NCBI GenBank assembly: GCA_019637265.1
Contig: JAHBVY010000017.1
Coordinates: 1-45,037, forward strand
Source: Polyangiaceae bacterium
GTDB lineage: Bacteria; Myxococcota_A; Polyangia; Polyangiales; Polyangiaceae
DNA: 45,037 bases
Reading direction: 5' to 3'
Part shown: piece after piece, positions 8,459 to 16,606 of the stretch
How positions within the stretch are numbered: position 1 is the stretch's first letter
How the letters are laid out: each line of letters begins with the position of its first letter
Position numbers and translations under genes: made by a program
The notes under the pieces: generated by a model
What the model saw: only the letters and a program-made list of their open reading frames with translations
Told to the model about the DNA's origin: nothing
Databases searched by the model: none

Positions 8459-10129
8459 GTGAGCCGCCGCCTCGCTTCAGCTTCGCGCCCTGCCTCGCGA
8501 CGGGTGACCCAGGCGGCGGCCCTGCTCGCGCTGCTCGTCGCGGGGCCTGCCGCGGCGCAGCCGACGCCCCACGAATACTTCGAGCCGAGCCCGGGGGAAG
8601 ACGCGCTGCTCGGCGCCACCGCGATGGGCAGCTCGCTCCCGGCCGCGCTGCAGACCTCGAGCGGCCTCGCCATCGCGCCGGACGTCTCGCGCCCCACCTC
8701 GCCGCTCGAGAAGGCCTACGGCGGCAGCTCCACCCCCGAGAGCGTGGACGCGAGTTACCGTGTGGATTCGGACACCACCCGGCCCGATGTGGTCAGCTAC
8801 GATGACCCTTTCATCCCCGCCGTCACGCCCTTCAAGCGACTCTACGCTTACGACGGCGTGAGTGAGGAGCTCGAGCTGGTGGTGCACCAGAAGGCGCTCA
8901 CGCCGCTCGAGGTGGGGGGCGACGTGGGGCGTCAGGACGACTCCTTCTTCGCCGACATGACGGTGGACCTGGAGGCGAATGTGCCCGTGCGGATCCCATC
9001 GCCTGGCCCCATGGCCCGCGTGATCAAGATGGAGGCGCAGCCGCAGGTCAGGTTCGAGCTGCTGAAGGACAGCGCCGACAACTGGTTCGTGCGCGCGACC
9101 GAGCGCGCGCGGGTGCGCCTGGTGATGCAGCTCGCCGTCCCCCGCGCGGCCTTCAGCGGCGCGCTCGCCGACGTGGGTGACAGCGCCCTCGCGGCCAGCG
9201 TACCGCGCCTGCCCGCGTCGATCCGCGCCGCGGCGACGGAGGTGGCCGCGCACATCGGCGTGAGCCGCGCGCAGGCACCGAAGGAGCGCGTGACCAAGCT
9301 GGTCGCCTACTTCCGGAGCTTCGCCCCGAGCGGAGACAAGCCCCAGTCTCACGGGGCGCAGCTCTACCTCGACCTGGTGATGGGGAAGAAGGGCGTGTGC
9401 CGTCACCGCGCTTACGCCTTCGTCATCACGGCCCACGCGGTGGGGATCCCCGCGCGCATGATCCGCAACGAAGCGCACGCCTGGGTGGAGGTCTACGACG
9501 GCCACGTGTGGCACCGCATCGACCTGGGCGGCGCCGCGGCGCGGATGGAGCTGGAAGAGGACACCTCCCAGCTCGTGCACCAGCCCCCTGCGGATCCTTA
9601 CGATTGGCCAGCTGGCAGCGAGCGCGGCACCGACATGGCCAGCAACGCGAGCACGAGCCAGGGCGGCGGTGACCCAGGCGCTTCGGGCGGTGACCCGGGC
9701 GGCTCCTCCGGTCCGATGAGCAGCGCCGATCCCCAAGCGGGGAGCGACCCGGCGTCACCCCCCAGCTCCCCGCCGAGCCCCTCCCTGCTCTCGTCCTTGC
9801 TCTCGGACAGCCCCCCGGGTGAGCCGGCCGACGAGCGCCCCATCCCCGAGCTCGAGGTGCAGCTGCCCAAGCCCGAAGCGCGCCGCGGGCACCCGCTCAG
9901 CGTGCGCGGTCAGGTGAGCGCCCGAGGCGCCTCCTGCGCCGGCGTCCGCGTGGACATTGGGCTCAAGTCGGACACTGGCGCCATCTACGTGCTCCAGTCC
10001 CTCGCGGCGGACAGCGAAGGCCGCTTCGACGGCGCGGTGATGGTGCCGTTCCACCTGGGCGTCGGCGAGTACGAGCTGCTCGTGAGCACCCCCGGCAATG
10101 ACCGCTGCGGCGCGGCGCTGAACCACTAA
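8459..10129 (+). CDS. exported transglutaminase-like (cysteine protease fold) protein
   Basis: The protein has 556 residues from the GTG at 8459. I prefer this start because it begins just before a clean signal peptide (ALLALLVAGPAAAQ) and avoids translating the hairpin at 8381-8408. The transglutaminase core shows GVCRHRAYAFVITAHAVGIP with Cys at about 314, NEAHAWVEVYD with His at about 340 and WHRIDLGG with Asp at about 355, so the Cys-His-Asp triad is intact. After it comes a Ser/Pro/Gly-rich linker (about 395-450) and a C-terminal beta domain. Such domains may act as proteases, peptide-modifying enzymes or transglutaminases; the substrate is unknown. The next gene (CoxE-like VWA) is 46 bp downstream, suggesting co-transcription. 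Confidence 0.85.
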   Translation: MSRRLASASRPASRRVTQAAALLALLVAGPAAAQPTPHEYFEPSPGEDALLGATAMGSSLPAALQTSSGLAIAPDVSRPTSPLEKAYGGSSTPESVDASYRVDSDTTRPDVVSYDDPFIPAVTPFKRLYAYDGVSEELELVVHQKALTPLEVGGDVGRQDDSFFADMTVDLEANVPVRIPSPGPMARVIKMEAQPQVRFELLKDSADNWFVRATERARVRLVMQLAVPRAAFSGALADVGDSALAASVPRLPASIRAAATEVAAHIGVSRAQAPKERVTKLVAYFRSFAPSGDKPQSHGAQLYLDLVMGKKGVCRHRAYAFVITAHAVGIPARMIRNEAHAWVEVYDGHVWHRIDLGGAAARMELEEDTSQLVHQPPADPYDWPAGSERGTDMASNASTSQGGGDPGASGGDPGGSSGPMSSADPQAGSDPASPPSSPPSPSLLSSLLSDSPPGEPADERPIPELEVQLPKPEARRGHPLSVRGQVSARGASCAGVRVDIGLKSDTGAIYVLQSLAADSEGRFDGAVMVPFHLGVGEYELLVSTPGNDRCGAALNH

Positions 10130-10175
10130 CACCCGACGCTGGCCCGCCAAACGCGCGCGCAAATCGTCAGTCACC

Positions 10176-11408
10176 ATGAGCGACCTCATCGTCCCCTTCT
10201 TGTACGAGCTGCGCGCGCGGCGCCTGCGGGTCGGCGCACAGGAGGCCGTGGAGCTGGCCAAGGCGCTGCGCCTGGGCCTCCACGGTCACAGCCTGGACGG
10301 CTTCTATTACCTCGCGCGCTCGCTGATGGTGCACACCGAGGCCGATTTGGATCGCTTCGACGAGGCCTTCCTGGCGCACTTCAAGGGCGTGGTCATCGCG
10401 CCGAGTGAGCTCGCCTCCCAGCTGGAGGAGTGGCTCAAGGATCCGAAACAGCTCGCGGCCCTGACGGATGAGCAGCGCGCCGCCCTGCAAGAGCTCTCCA
10501 CCGAGGAGCTCCGGCGGCTGCTCGAAGAGCGGCTCAAGGAGCAGAAGGGGCGCCACGAGGGCGGGAGCAAATGGATCGGCACCGGCGGCACCAGCCCCTT
10601 CGGCACCGGCGGTGAGCACCCCTCCGGCATCAGCATGCGCGCCCGCGGCAGCCAGGGCGGCGGCGGCAAGGGCGCGATGGGGATGGCCGACGCTCGCAAG
10701 TACCGCCCCTACCGCTCCGACCTGGTGCTCGACGTGCGGCAGATCGAGGTAGCGCTGAAGAAGCTGCGGCAGTTCAGCCGCGACGGTCGTGAGGAGGAGC
10801 TCGACATCGAGGCCACCATCGACGCCACGGCGAAGAACTTCGGCGAGCTCGAGGTGGTGCTCCGGCGCCCCAGGAAGAGCAACGTGCGGGTGCTGCTCTT
10901 GATGGACGTGGGCGGCTCCATGGATCCCTTCGCGCAGACGGTGAGCCAGCTGTTCAGCGCCGCCAAGCGCGCCTCACATTTCCGCGAGGTAAAAGCCTAC
11001 TACTTCCACAACGCGATCTATGGGCGCGTGTTCACCAGCGACACGCTGATGGAGCCCGTCTCCGTGCCGGAGCTGGTGGACTCACTGAACGCGCGCTGGA
11101 AGGTGATCTTGGTGGGGGACGCCGCGATGGCGCCGGGCGAGCTGCTCGGCGGCGGCCCCTGGGGCTCCACCCTGTACGGCGCGGGCCTCGGCGGCCCCAG
11201 CGGCCTCGACTGGTTCATGCACCTGGCGCGCCGCTTCGATCGCAGCTGTTGGCTCAACCCCGATCCACCGCGCTACTGGGGCGGCGGCACCTGCAAGGCG
11301 ATCCGCGCCGTGTTCCCCATGTTCCACCTCACGCTGGAGGGCCTCACGGAGGCGATGACGCACCTCTCGAAGAGCACCCCCGCGCCCCCCAGCGAGCTGA
11401 TGCTGTGA
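10176..11408 (+). CDS. VWA domain protein, CoxE-like
   Basis: The protein has 410 residues with no signal peptide. The N-terminal helical half begins FLYELRARRLRVGAQEAVEL, typical of the CoxE-like (COG3825) group. A Gly-rich hinge spans about 130-168. The VWA domain begins at LLMDVGGSMD (about 241-250), a DxGxS metal site in place of the usual DxSxS. Family members usually partner with a MoxR-type AAA+ ATPase, and none is encoded in this window. The transglutaminase-like gene 46 bp upstream is a frequent MoxR/VWA neighbour in other genomes, which fits. The precise role, probably in assembling or maturing another protein, is unknown. Confidence 0.88.
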   Translation: MSDLIVPFLYELRARRLRVGAQEAVELAKALRLGLHGHSLDGFYYLARSLMVHTEADLDRFDEAFLAHFKGVVIAPSELASQLEEWLKDPKQLAALTDEQRAALQELSTEELRRLLEERLKEQKGRHEGGSKWIGTGGTSPFGTGGEHPSGISMRARGSQGGGGKGAMGMADARKYRPYRSDLVLDVRQIEVALKKLRQFSRDGREEELDIEATIDATAKNFGELEVVLRRPRKSNVRVLLLMDVGGSMDPFAQTVSQLFSAAKRASHFREVKAYYFHNAIYGRVFTSDTLMEPVSVPELVDSLNARWKVILVGDAAMAPGELLGGGPWGSTLYGAGLGGPSGLDWFMHLARRFDRSCWLNPDPPRYWGGGTCKAIRAVFPMFHLTLEGLTEAMTHLSKSTPAPPSELML

Positions 11409-11410
11409 GG

Positions 11411-11427
11411 CGTCAGCAGAGCTGACG
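11411..11427 (+). terminator. hairpin directly after the VWA gene
   Basis: CGTCAGC-AGA-GCTGACG forms a perfect 7-bp stem with a 3-nt loop, 3 bp after the stop codon. No T-run follows, so it may be a Rho-assisted or mRNA 3'-end hairpin and not a classical intrinsic terminator. Confidence 0.45.
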
Positions 11428-11534
11428 TCCCCCGCGCTCCACAGGGCCGCCCTCCCGTGGCCGCCCACCAACGTCACACAACTAGCGCCCGATGCCGCCA
11501 CGAATCACGTAGGCGCGCCCCCCCGTGGCCGCCC

Positions 11535-11735
11535 TCAGAACAGCTTGCCGAGCAACTGCTTGGCTTGGTCAGCCGCGTTGTCCAGTGACTCGCCGGAGAT
11601 GGCGCCGAGCACGGGGCCGCGGATCGCCTCAGGCAGCTTCTCTGACAAAAAGTCGCGCACCACCGTCGCCGCCTTCTCGGCCTGCTCTGGGCTCAAATCC
11701 GCGCGCTCGACCAAGGGCTTGATGAGTTCCTTCAT
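11535..11735 (-). CDS. 66-residue protein, DUF2267-like short form
   Basis: This small acidic, helical, probably cytoplasmic protein contains LSPEQAEKAATVVRDFLSEK followed by LPEAIRGPVLGAI. The pattern of Glu/Gln-Ala helices then a LP-x-I segment resembles short DUF2267-type proteins of unknown function. The ATG at 11735 is the only reasonable start; no strong ribosome binding site is seen. It lies 165 bp downstream of the MCP partner gene on the same strand. No function can be assigned. Confidence 0.6.
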   Translation of the reverse strand: MKELIKPLVERADLSPEQAEKAATVVRDFLSEKLPEAIRGPVLGAISGESLDNAADQAKQLLGKLF

Positions 11736-11900
11736 GGCGCTGGTTCACCACGTGAGCGCGCGCGAAGCAAGCGCGTGCGTGGTCGCTCGGCGCCGTGTGT
11801 CGCCTCGAGACGCTCGGCGCCGCACAGGGACTGCAGCGCCGGGCGGCGCCGCGCCGTTGGGACCAACCCCCAAAAACCCGAGAGGCGGCCGCGGCTCTTG

Positions 11901-12548
11901 CTACGAAGGTGGCTGGAGTCCCTGGGGCACGGGCACCGACATCTCGCGCTCGCGGAGCCGCTTCTCCAAGTCGTCCCGCGGCTGCTGCAGGTCGAGCCCC
12001 TCGAACGCGGAGGGCGCGGGGCGGCGACCCTCCTCCGTCAGCTGGTAGCGCTCCGTTCGGACGGGCGGCAGCTCGGTCCTCCCCGCCAGCGCCACCACCA
12101 GGCTGTATACGGCGTGCTCCTGACCTAGCTCGACCCGGATGGTCTGATCGGCGATGCGCACCCCGCGCACCTTCCAGCCACCCGCGAGGGTGTCGCCCGG
12201 CTTCACGCCGATCAGCGCGGCCGCGTCGGCGGGCAGTGGTACGCCTGCCTGCTCAGGCATGTACCAGTGGTGCATCAGGCGCTCGCGGAACGCCTCTGCG
12301 GTGAGCTGCTCCGGCTCGGCGCTCGCGGCGCGCTCGCTCGGCGTCACGAGGGAGATGCCCACCAAGGCGGCGACGGCCCCCGCCGCCGCGAGGATGAGCG
12401 CCCACGGCTTGCGCGCCCCTCCTTCTGGGTCACCCGCCGAGCGATCCGACGTCCCTTTGATTGATTCATCAGTTCCCATGACGGTCTGCTTGCCTGACGT
12501 GCTCTCGCCAGCCTTGGCCGCCTCGCCCTTGGCTCGCTTCTCCGTCAT
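11901..12548 (-). CDS. single-TM protein, translationally coupled to the MCP gene
   Basis: The protein has 215 residues. An N-terminal Lys/Glu/Ser/Gly-rich cytoplasmic segment (1-46) precedes one membrane span at about 47-68 ([19 protein letters not shown]). The rest, facing the periplasm, contains [20 protein letters not shown] and a Trp/Val-rich beta region. I do not recognise the family. Its ATG overlaps the MCP stop codon as ATGA, so the two proteins are probably made together. Because the MCP has no periplasmic sensor domain, this protein is a candidate external partner, which is inference from position only. Confidence 0.7.
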   Translation of the reverse strand: MTEKRAKGEAAKAGESTSGKQTVMGTDESIKGTSDRSAGDPEGGARKPWALILAAAGAVAALVGISLVTPSERAASAEPEQLTAEAFRERLMHHWYMPEQAGVPLPADAAALIGVKPGDTLAGGWKVRGVRIADQTIRVELGQEHAVYSLVVALAGRTELPPVRTERYQLTEEGRRPAPSAFEGLDLQQPRDDLEKRLREREMSVPVPQGLQPPS

Positions 12549-14347
12549 GCCCGCCCCACGAGCTGCCGCTTGAGCTGCGAGGTGCTGCCGACCAGCTCGC
12601 TCAGCGCCACGTCCTGACGACGCGCCGCCTCCTCAATCTGCGTCGCCGCCGCGAGCGCCCCCTCCGAGCCGCGCGCCTGCTGACGGTGCGAGGTGTTCAG
12701 CTGGTTCACCATGTTGCTGATGTTCTCGATCGCCTGAGTGATCTGCCGGCCGCCGCGCGTCTGCTCCTGGCTCGAGCGCTCCACTTGCAGGCTGATGGTC
12801 CGCATCTTCTCGCCGCTCTTCATGATGAGCTCCGAGCCGCGCGCTTGCTGCGCCGTGGCGGCGGCGATCTGCTGCACCGTCTCCGCGATGCGGCCGATGG
12901 CGTCCGTCACCTGCTTGCTGCCCTTCGCCTGCTCCACCGTGGCGCGCGCGATGGCGCGCACCATGTTGGTGCTCTTCTGAGAGCTCTCGAGGATCTTCTT
13001 CAGCGCGCGCTCCGCCTCGTTGCTCACCTCCACGCCGCGGTCGACGTTCTGCGCGCCGCGCTCCACCGCCTGGATCGCGTTCTTGCTCTCCGCCTGAATC
13101 GTCTTGATGAGATCGGCGATCTCCTTGGTGCTGGCGCCGGCGCGCTCCGCCAAATCCTTGATCTCGTCGGCCACCACCGCAAAACCCTTACCGTGCTCGC
13201 CGGCCTGCGCCGCGATGATGGCGGCGTTCAGCGCGAGCAGGTTCGTCTGCTCGGCGACCTCGTCGATCACGTTGAGGATTTGCCCGATGGCGTCGATGCG
13301 CGAGCCAAGGTTCGAGATCACCGCCACCGCCTCCTGGCTGCTCTCCTTGATGCGGTAAATCTCGCCGATCGTCTTCAGGATGGACTCCGCGCCGCGCTCC
13401 GCGTCCTGCGCCACCTCCTCCGAGAGCCGCGCCGTCTCGTTGGCGTTGGACTGCACCTGATCGATGGAGACATCCATCTCGTTCATGCTCGAGCTGGTCT
13501 CCTCCGCGGTGAGCGAGAGCGCGTCGACGTTCTTCGCCACCTCCTTGATGGAGTAGGCCATCTCCTCGATCGAGGCGACCGTCTCACGCACGCTGGTGCC
13601 AAGCTCCACGATGTTCTCCGCCACCTCGTCGTTGGTGGCCGTCATCTCGAGGATCGACGAGCTGCTCTCCTCCGCGCTGCCCGCCAACACCTCCACGTGC
13701 TGCGCTATTTCGCGGAGGTTCGAGGTCATCTCCTTGATGTGCGCTGCGGTCAGCTCACTTGACTGAAGCTGGTGCGCCACGCCCTCGGAGAGCATCGCGA
13801 CGGCGCCCGACAGCGCCTCCGCCGAAGCCGCCGCCTCGGCCATGCGCGCCGCGTAGCTCGCGCGCTCGGAGGTGACCGCCTCGAGCTGCGCCTCGAGCTC
13901 CGCCACCCGCTCGGGATCTTCAGCGCGCTGAGCGCGCAGGATCGTCAGCTCATCATTCTGATCACGTAATTTCCGCGCGGATTCATCGAGCTCCGCCCGC
14001 AGGCTCCGGGTGCGCTCGTCGGCCTCGGCCTCCACCTCGCGGAGCCGCGCGCGGCCGTCCCCCTGCTCCTCGGCGAGCAGCGCGATCTCCTCGTACAGCG
14101 CGGCCACCTCGGGCGGCGCGCCCTCAGGCGTGGCGACCACCTTGCCCGCCGCCGCGCGTCGGAGCGCCGCGCGCACGCCATCGAGCTTGGGGCCACTCGC
14201 GGAGCTGGCGTAGAGCACGCCAGCCAGGCCACCCACGCCCGCGATCAACGCGATCAGGAGCGCGTTGTCCTTCCCCACCACGACGGCCAGCGCCGCCGCC
14301 ACCACCACGATCGCATGTCCAAAAAGCTGACGCTGAGTGAGTGTCAT
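12545..14347 (-). CDS. methyl-accepting chemotaxis protein without periplasmic domain
   Basis: The protein has 600 residues from the ATG at 14347, chosen because a GGGAAGA stretch precedes it and the membrane hairpin follows at once. Two hydrophobic segments (about 11-24 and 29-47) are separated by only a few residues, so there is no periplasmic ligand domain. A long coiled coil (85-170) leads into the MCP signalling domain. Its tip, [20 protein letters not shown] (about 361-380), is followed by [20 protein letters not shown]. The usual Glu in NAAIEAA is Ile here. Many Gln/Glu pairs along the helices could be methylation sites. No che genes are nearby. It probably senses through the membrane, the cytoplasm or a partner protein. 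Confidence 0.93.
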   Translation of the reverse strand: MTLTQRQLFGHAIVVVAAALAVVVGKDNALLIALIAGVGGLAGVLYASSASGPKLDGVRAALRRAAAGKVVATPEGAPPEVAALYEEIALLAEEQGDGRARLREVEAEADERTRSLRAELDESARKLRDQNDELTILRAQRAEDPERVAELEAQLEAVTSERASYAARMAEAAASAEALSGAVAMLSEGVAHQLQSSELTAAHIKEMTSNLREIAQHVEVLAGSAEESSSSILEMTATNDEVAENIVELGTSVRETVASIEEMAYSIKEVAKNVDALSLTAEETSSSMNEMDVSIDQVQSNANETARLSEEVAQDAERGAESILKTIGEIYRIKESSQEAVAVISNLGSRIDAIGQILNVIDEVAEQTNLLALNAAIIAAQAGEHGKGFAVVADEIKDLAERAGASTKEIADLIKTIQAESKNAIQAVERGAQNVDRGVEVSNEAERALKKILESSQKSTNMVRAIARATVEQAKGSKQVTDAIGRIAETVQQIAAATAQQARGSELIMKSGEKMRTISLQVERSSQEQTRGGRQITQAIENISNMVNQLNTSHRQQARGSEGALAAATQIEEAARRQDVALSELVGSTSQLKRQLVGRA

Positions 14348-14656
14348 CGAGGGTCTTCCCATAGCGCGCCGTGCGCCAGCTCGCCGGCTCCGATGACCTT
14401 CCAAGCGGGGTGCACCGAGCGCGGCGACGCGGCGGCAGTATTGACCAGATCGTCCCAGAACCGAAAGCACACCGCGCCTCCGCCAGCTGCGAGTGCCACG
14501 GCGTGCTCTCAGGGCACGGCTCTCAGAGGAGCTGCCAGGGGAGCCGCGGCTGGGGGTTGGACGGCACCGCGCCTCAGTCAGCTGGGAGAGCGTGCTCAGT
14601 GGACCCTGCTGGTGAAACGGCGCGCTCCAAGGCAGCGGGGAGCAGATGTACAGGGG
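14348..14656. other. spacer between sensor kinase and MCP genes
   Basis: No gene is seen in this 309-bp gap. It must hold the MCP promoter if the MCP is not read from the kinase gene. A minus-strand copy of the dispersed motif GCGGTGCCGTCCAACCCCCA lies at 14551-14570. No obvious hairpin terminator was found. Confidence 0.5.
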
Positions 14657-16336
14657 TCAGCGACGGCTCGAAGGCGGCGGCTCCGGGAGCAGCGTGGGGC
14701 CGCTCAGCGGCAGCTGGAAGCGCAGCACCGCCCCCGGCGAGCCCGCCTCGGCGTACAGGTCCCCCCCGTGCTCCATCACGATGCGCTGGACGATCGCGAG
14801 GCCGAGCCCCGTGCCGTGCTCCTTGGTGGTGACGTAGGGCTCGAACAGCCGGTCACGCACCTCCGGCGCGAAGCCTGGGCCGTTGTCCGCCACCCCGATC
14901 TCCACGTGGGTGTGCCCCAGCGGCCGCACCCACACCGTGACCCGCGGCTTTGGTTCCGCGCGGCAAGCGTCGACGGCGTTCTGCAGCAGGTTGGTCATCA
15001 CCTGCACCAGCTGATCGCGATCGGCCACCAGCGTGGGGCAAGGCTCCACCGAGAGCTCGATCGCGACGCCCGCCTCGTCATGCTCCGTGTGTAGACCGAC
15101 CACCTGACGAACCGCCTGCGCCACGTCCATCGGCGCGGGGTTCGGCGGGGGGAGCCGCGCGAAGCGCGTGAACTCGGAGACGATGGTGTTGATCCGCTTC
15201 ACCTCGTCGAGCACCGTCTTGGTCGCCTCGTCGAAGTAATCGTCGAAGGCGACGTCACCTCGCGCGCGCAGGCGCCGGAGCGTCTCCACCGCGGCGCGGA
15301 TCGGCGCCAGCGGGTTCTTGATCTCGTGGGCTACCTGACGGGCGACCTCACGGCGCGCCGCGATGCGCTCGGTGGCGGCGAGCCGGCGCCGCAAGGCCGC
15401 CAGATCTTGGATGGCTTGGTTGAAGGCCTCGGCCAGCTCGACGAGCTCACGCCCGCCGCGCCCGCGCACGGGCCGTGGCTGACCCTCCACCACCCGACGC
15501 GCCTCCGCCGAGAGATCGGAGATGGGGCGCGCCAAGCCCCGCGCGAGCAAATAAGCGACGAGCAGCGCGCCGAAGAGGGTGCCGCCGCCGATCACCCCCA
15601 GGGTGAGATCCAGCTGCTCAAGGGAGGCCGAGAGCGGCACCCGCGAGCGCGTCGCGACGAAGCGCGCGTCGCCGAGCGCCTCACCGAGCCCTTTGACCGT
15701 CAGCTCAGCTGATAATACGTTGGGGTCAGGGGTGCTGTCCGTCGCCTGGCGGATCGTCACGCCGTGGCTCCGCCCCACGTCCTCGAGCAGCCGGGTCAGG
15801 TGACGCGCGGCGTACACCCCGACCCACGCGCGCCCGCGGCTGCGCGTGCAGTGCGCCTCCAGGGCCAAGGGACCGCTGGCCGCGGGGCGGAGCTGGGCCC
15901 CCTTGCGCGGCCGCGCCACCTGCGCCGCTAGCTCGGGCGCCTTGCTCCCAGTCACCAGCGCCTCGTGCACCGCGCCGAGCACCTCGCCCTCACTCGTGAG
16001 CAAGACCAGCTCCTCCACCCCGAGCGTGCGCTGCAAGTCAGTCACTCTGACGCTCACCGCGAGCCGCCGCCCGGAGTCGAGCCGGCCCGTGGAGAGATCG
16101 ATCAGCGTGCTGTCCAAGGTGGGGTCATGACGACACAAGAGCTCGACCAGCTCCGGCAGTCGCGCCACCTCGGCGCTCAGCTGCTCGTCCAGGCGCACCA
16201 CGGCCTCCTGGAACTGCACCCGGAAGCGCTCCTCCTCCGTGCTCCGCCAGGCCTCACGCACGGCGAAGCCGAGCGTCGCCGTCACCGCGATGGTGAGCAC
16301 CGTGATCGCGAGCATCAAGCGCTGAGCGAGGGTCAC
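14657..16336 (-). CDS. sensor histidine kinase, NtrY-like architecture
   Basis: The kinase has 559 residues. TM1 is at about 7-27, an extracytoplasmic region runs to about 242, and TM2 is at about 243-266. A HAMP domain (RGLARPISDLSAEARRV) is followed by HisKA with VARQVAHEIKNPLAPIRAAV (His337). The HATPase shows LLQNAVDA (N box), ADNGPGFAPEV and KEHGTGLGLAIVQ. The HEIKNPLAPI form is typical of NtrY-related kinases. No response regulator lies next to it, so it is an orphan within this window. The GTG start at 16336 is preceded by TAGGATG, inside the first of three tandem 33-bp repeats that each carry the same ribosome-site-plus-GTG pattern. Confidence 0.93.
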   Translation of the reverse strand: MTLAQRLMLAITVLTIAVTATLGFAVREAWRSTEEERFRVQFQEAVVRLDEQLSAEVARLPELVELLCRHDPTLDSTLIDLSTGRLDSGRRLAVSVRVTDLQRTLGVEELVLLTSEGEVLGAVHEALVTGSKAPELAAQVARPRKGAQLRPAASGPLALEAHCTRSRGRAWVGVYAARHLTRLLEDVGRSHGVTIRQATDSTPDPNVLSAELTVKGLGEALGDARFVATRSRVPLSASLEQLDLTLGVIGGGTLFGALLVAYLLARGLARPISDLSAEARRVVEGQPRPVRGRGGRELVELAEAFNQAIQDLAALRRRLAATERIAARREVARQVAHEIKNPLAPIRAAVETLRRLRARGDVAFDDYFDEATKTVLDEVKRINTIVSEFTRFARLPPPNPAPMDVAQAVRQVVGLHTEHDEAGVAIELSVEPCPTLVADRDQLVQVMTNLLQNAVDACRAEPKPRVTVWVRPLGHTHVEIGVADNGPGFAPEVRDRLFEPYVTTKEHGTGLGLAIVQRIVMEHGGDLYAEAGSPGAVLRFQLPLSGPTLLPEPPPSSRR

Positions 16337-16424
16337 GGGAGCATCCTAGAGCGAAGAACCGAACGTCACGGGCGCATCCTGAAGTGAAGGGCCGAGCGCC
16401 ACGGGCGCATCCTAGCGGCAAGCG
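16332..16424 (-). repeat. three tandem 33-bp repeats duplicating the kinase start region
   Basis: Units begin at 16332, 16365 and 16398, the last incomplete. On the minus strand each contains AGGATG(C/T)... followed by CCCGTG, a ribosome-site-like AGGA about 7 nt before a GTG. The unit at 16332 holds the true kinase start. The upstream units create in-frame GTGs, but a TAG just before the proper start closes them, giving short leader frames of about 7 and 18 codons. Confidence 0.7.
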
Positions 16425-16606
16425 AGCTTTGCGGCATGGGCGCGCTGCCAGAGCGCCGCGAAGGGAGCAGCGCCATGCGGAAGACGGGGGCCTCAGGCGC
16501 TCCCACATTTCACGGCCGGCGTTCGGGTGAAACGCGCAGGGCGGCGGGGAGCTTCCAAAGCGCTTCCACGTTGCGCGCGCCGGAGCGGGCTTCTAGGTTG
16601 CTCCGC

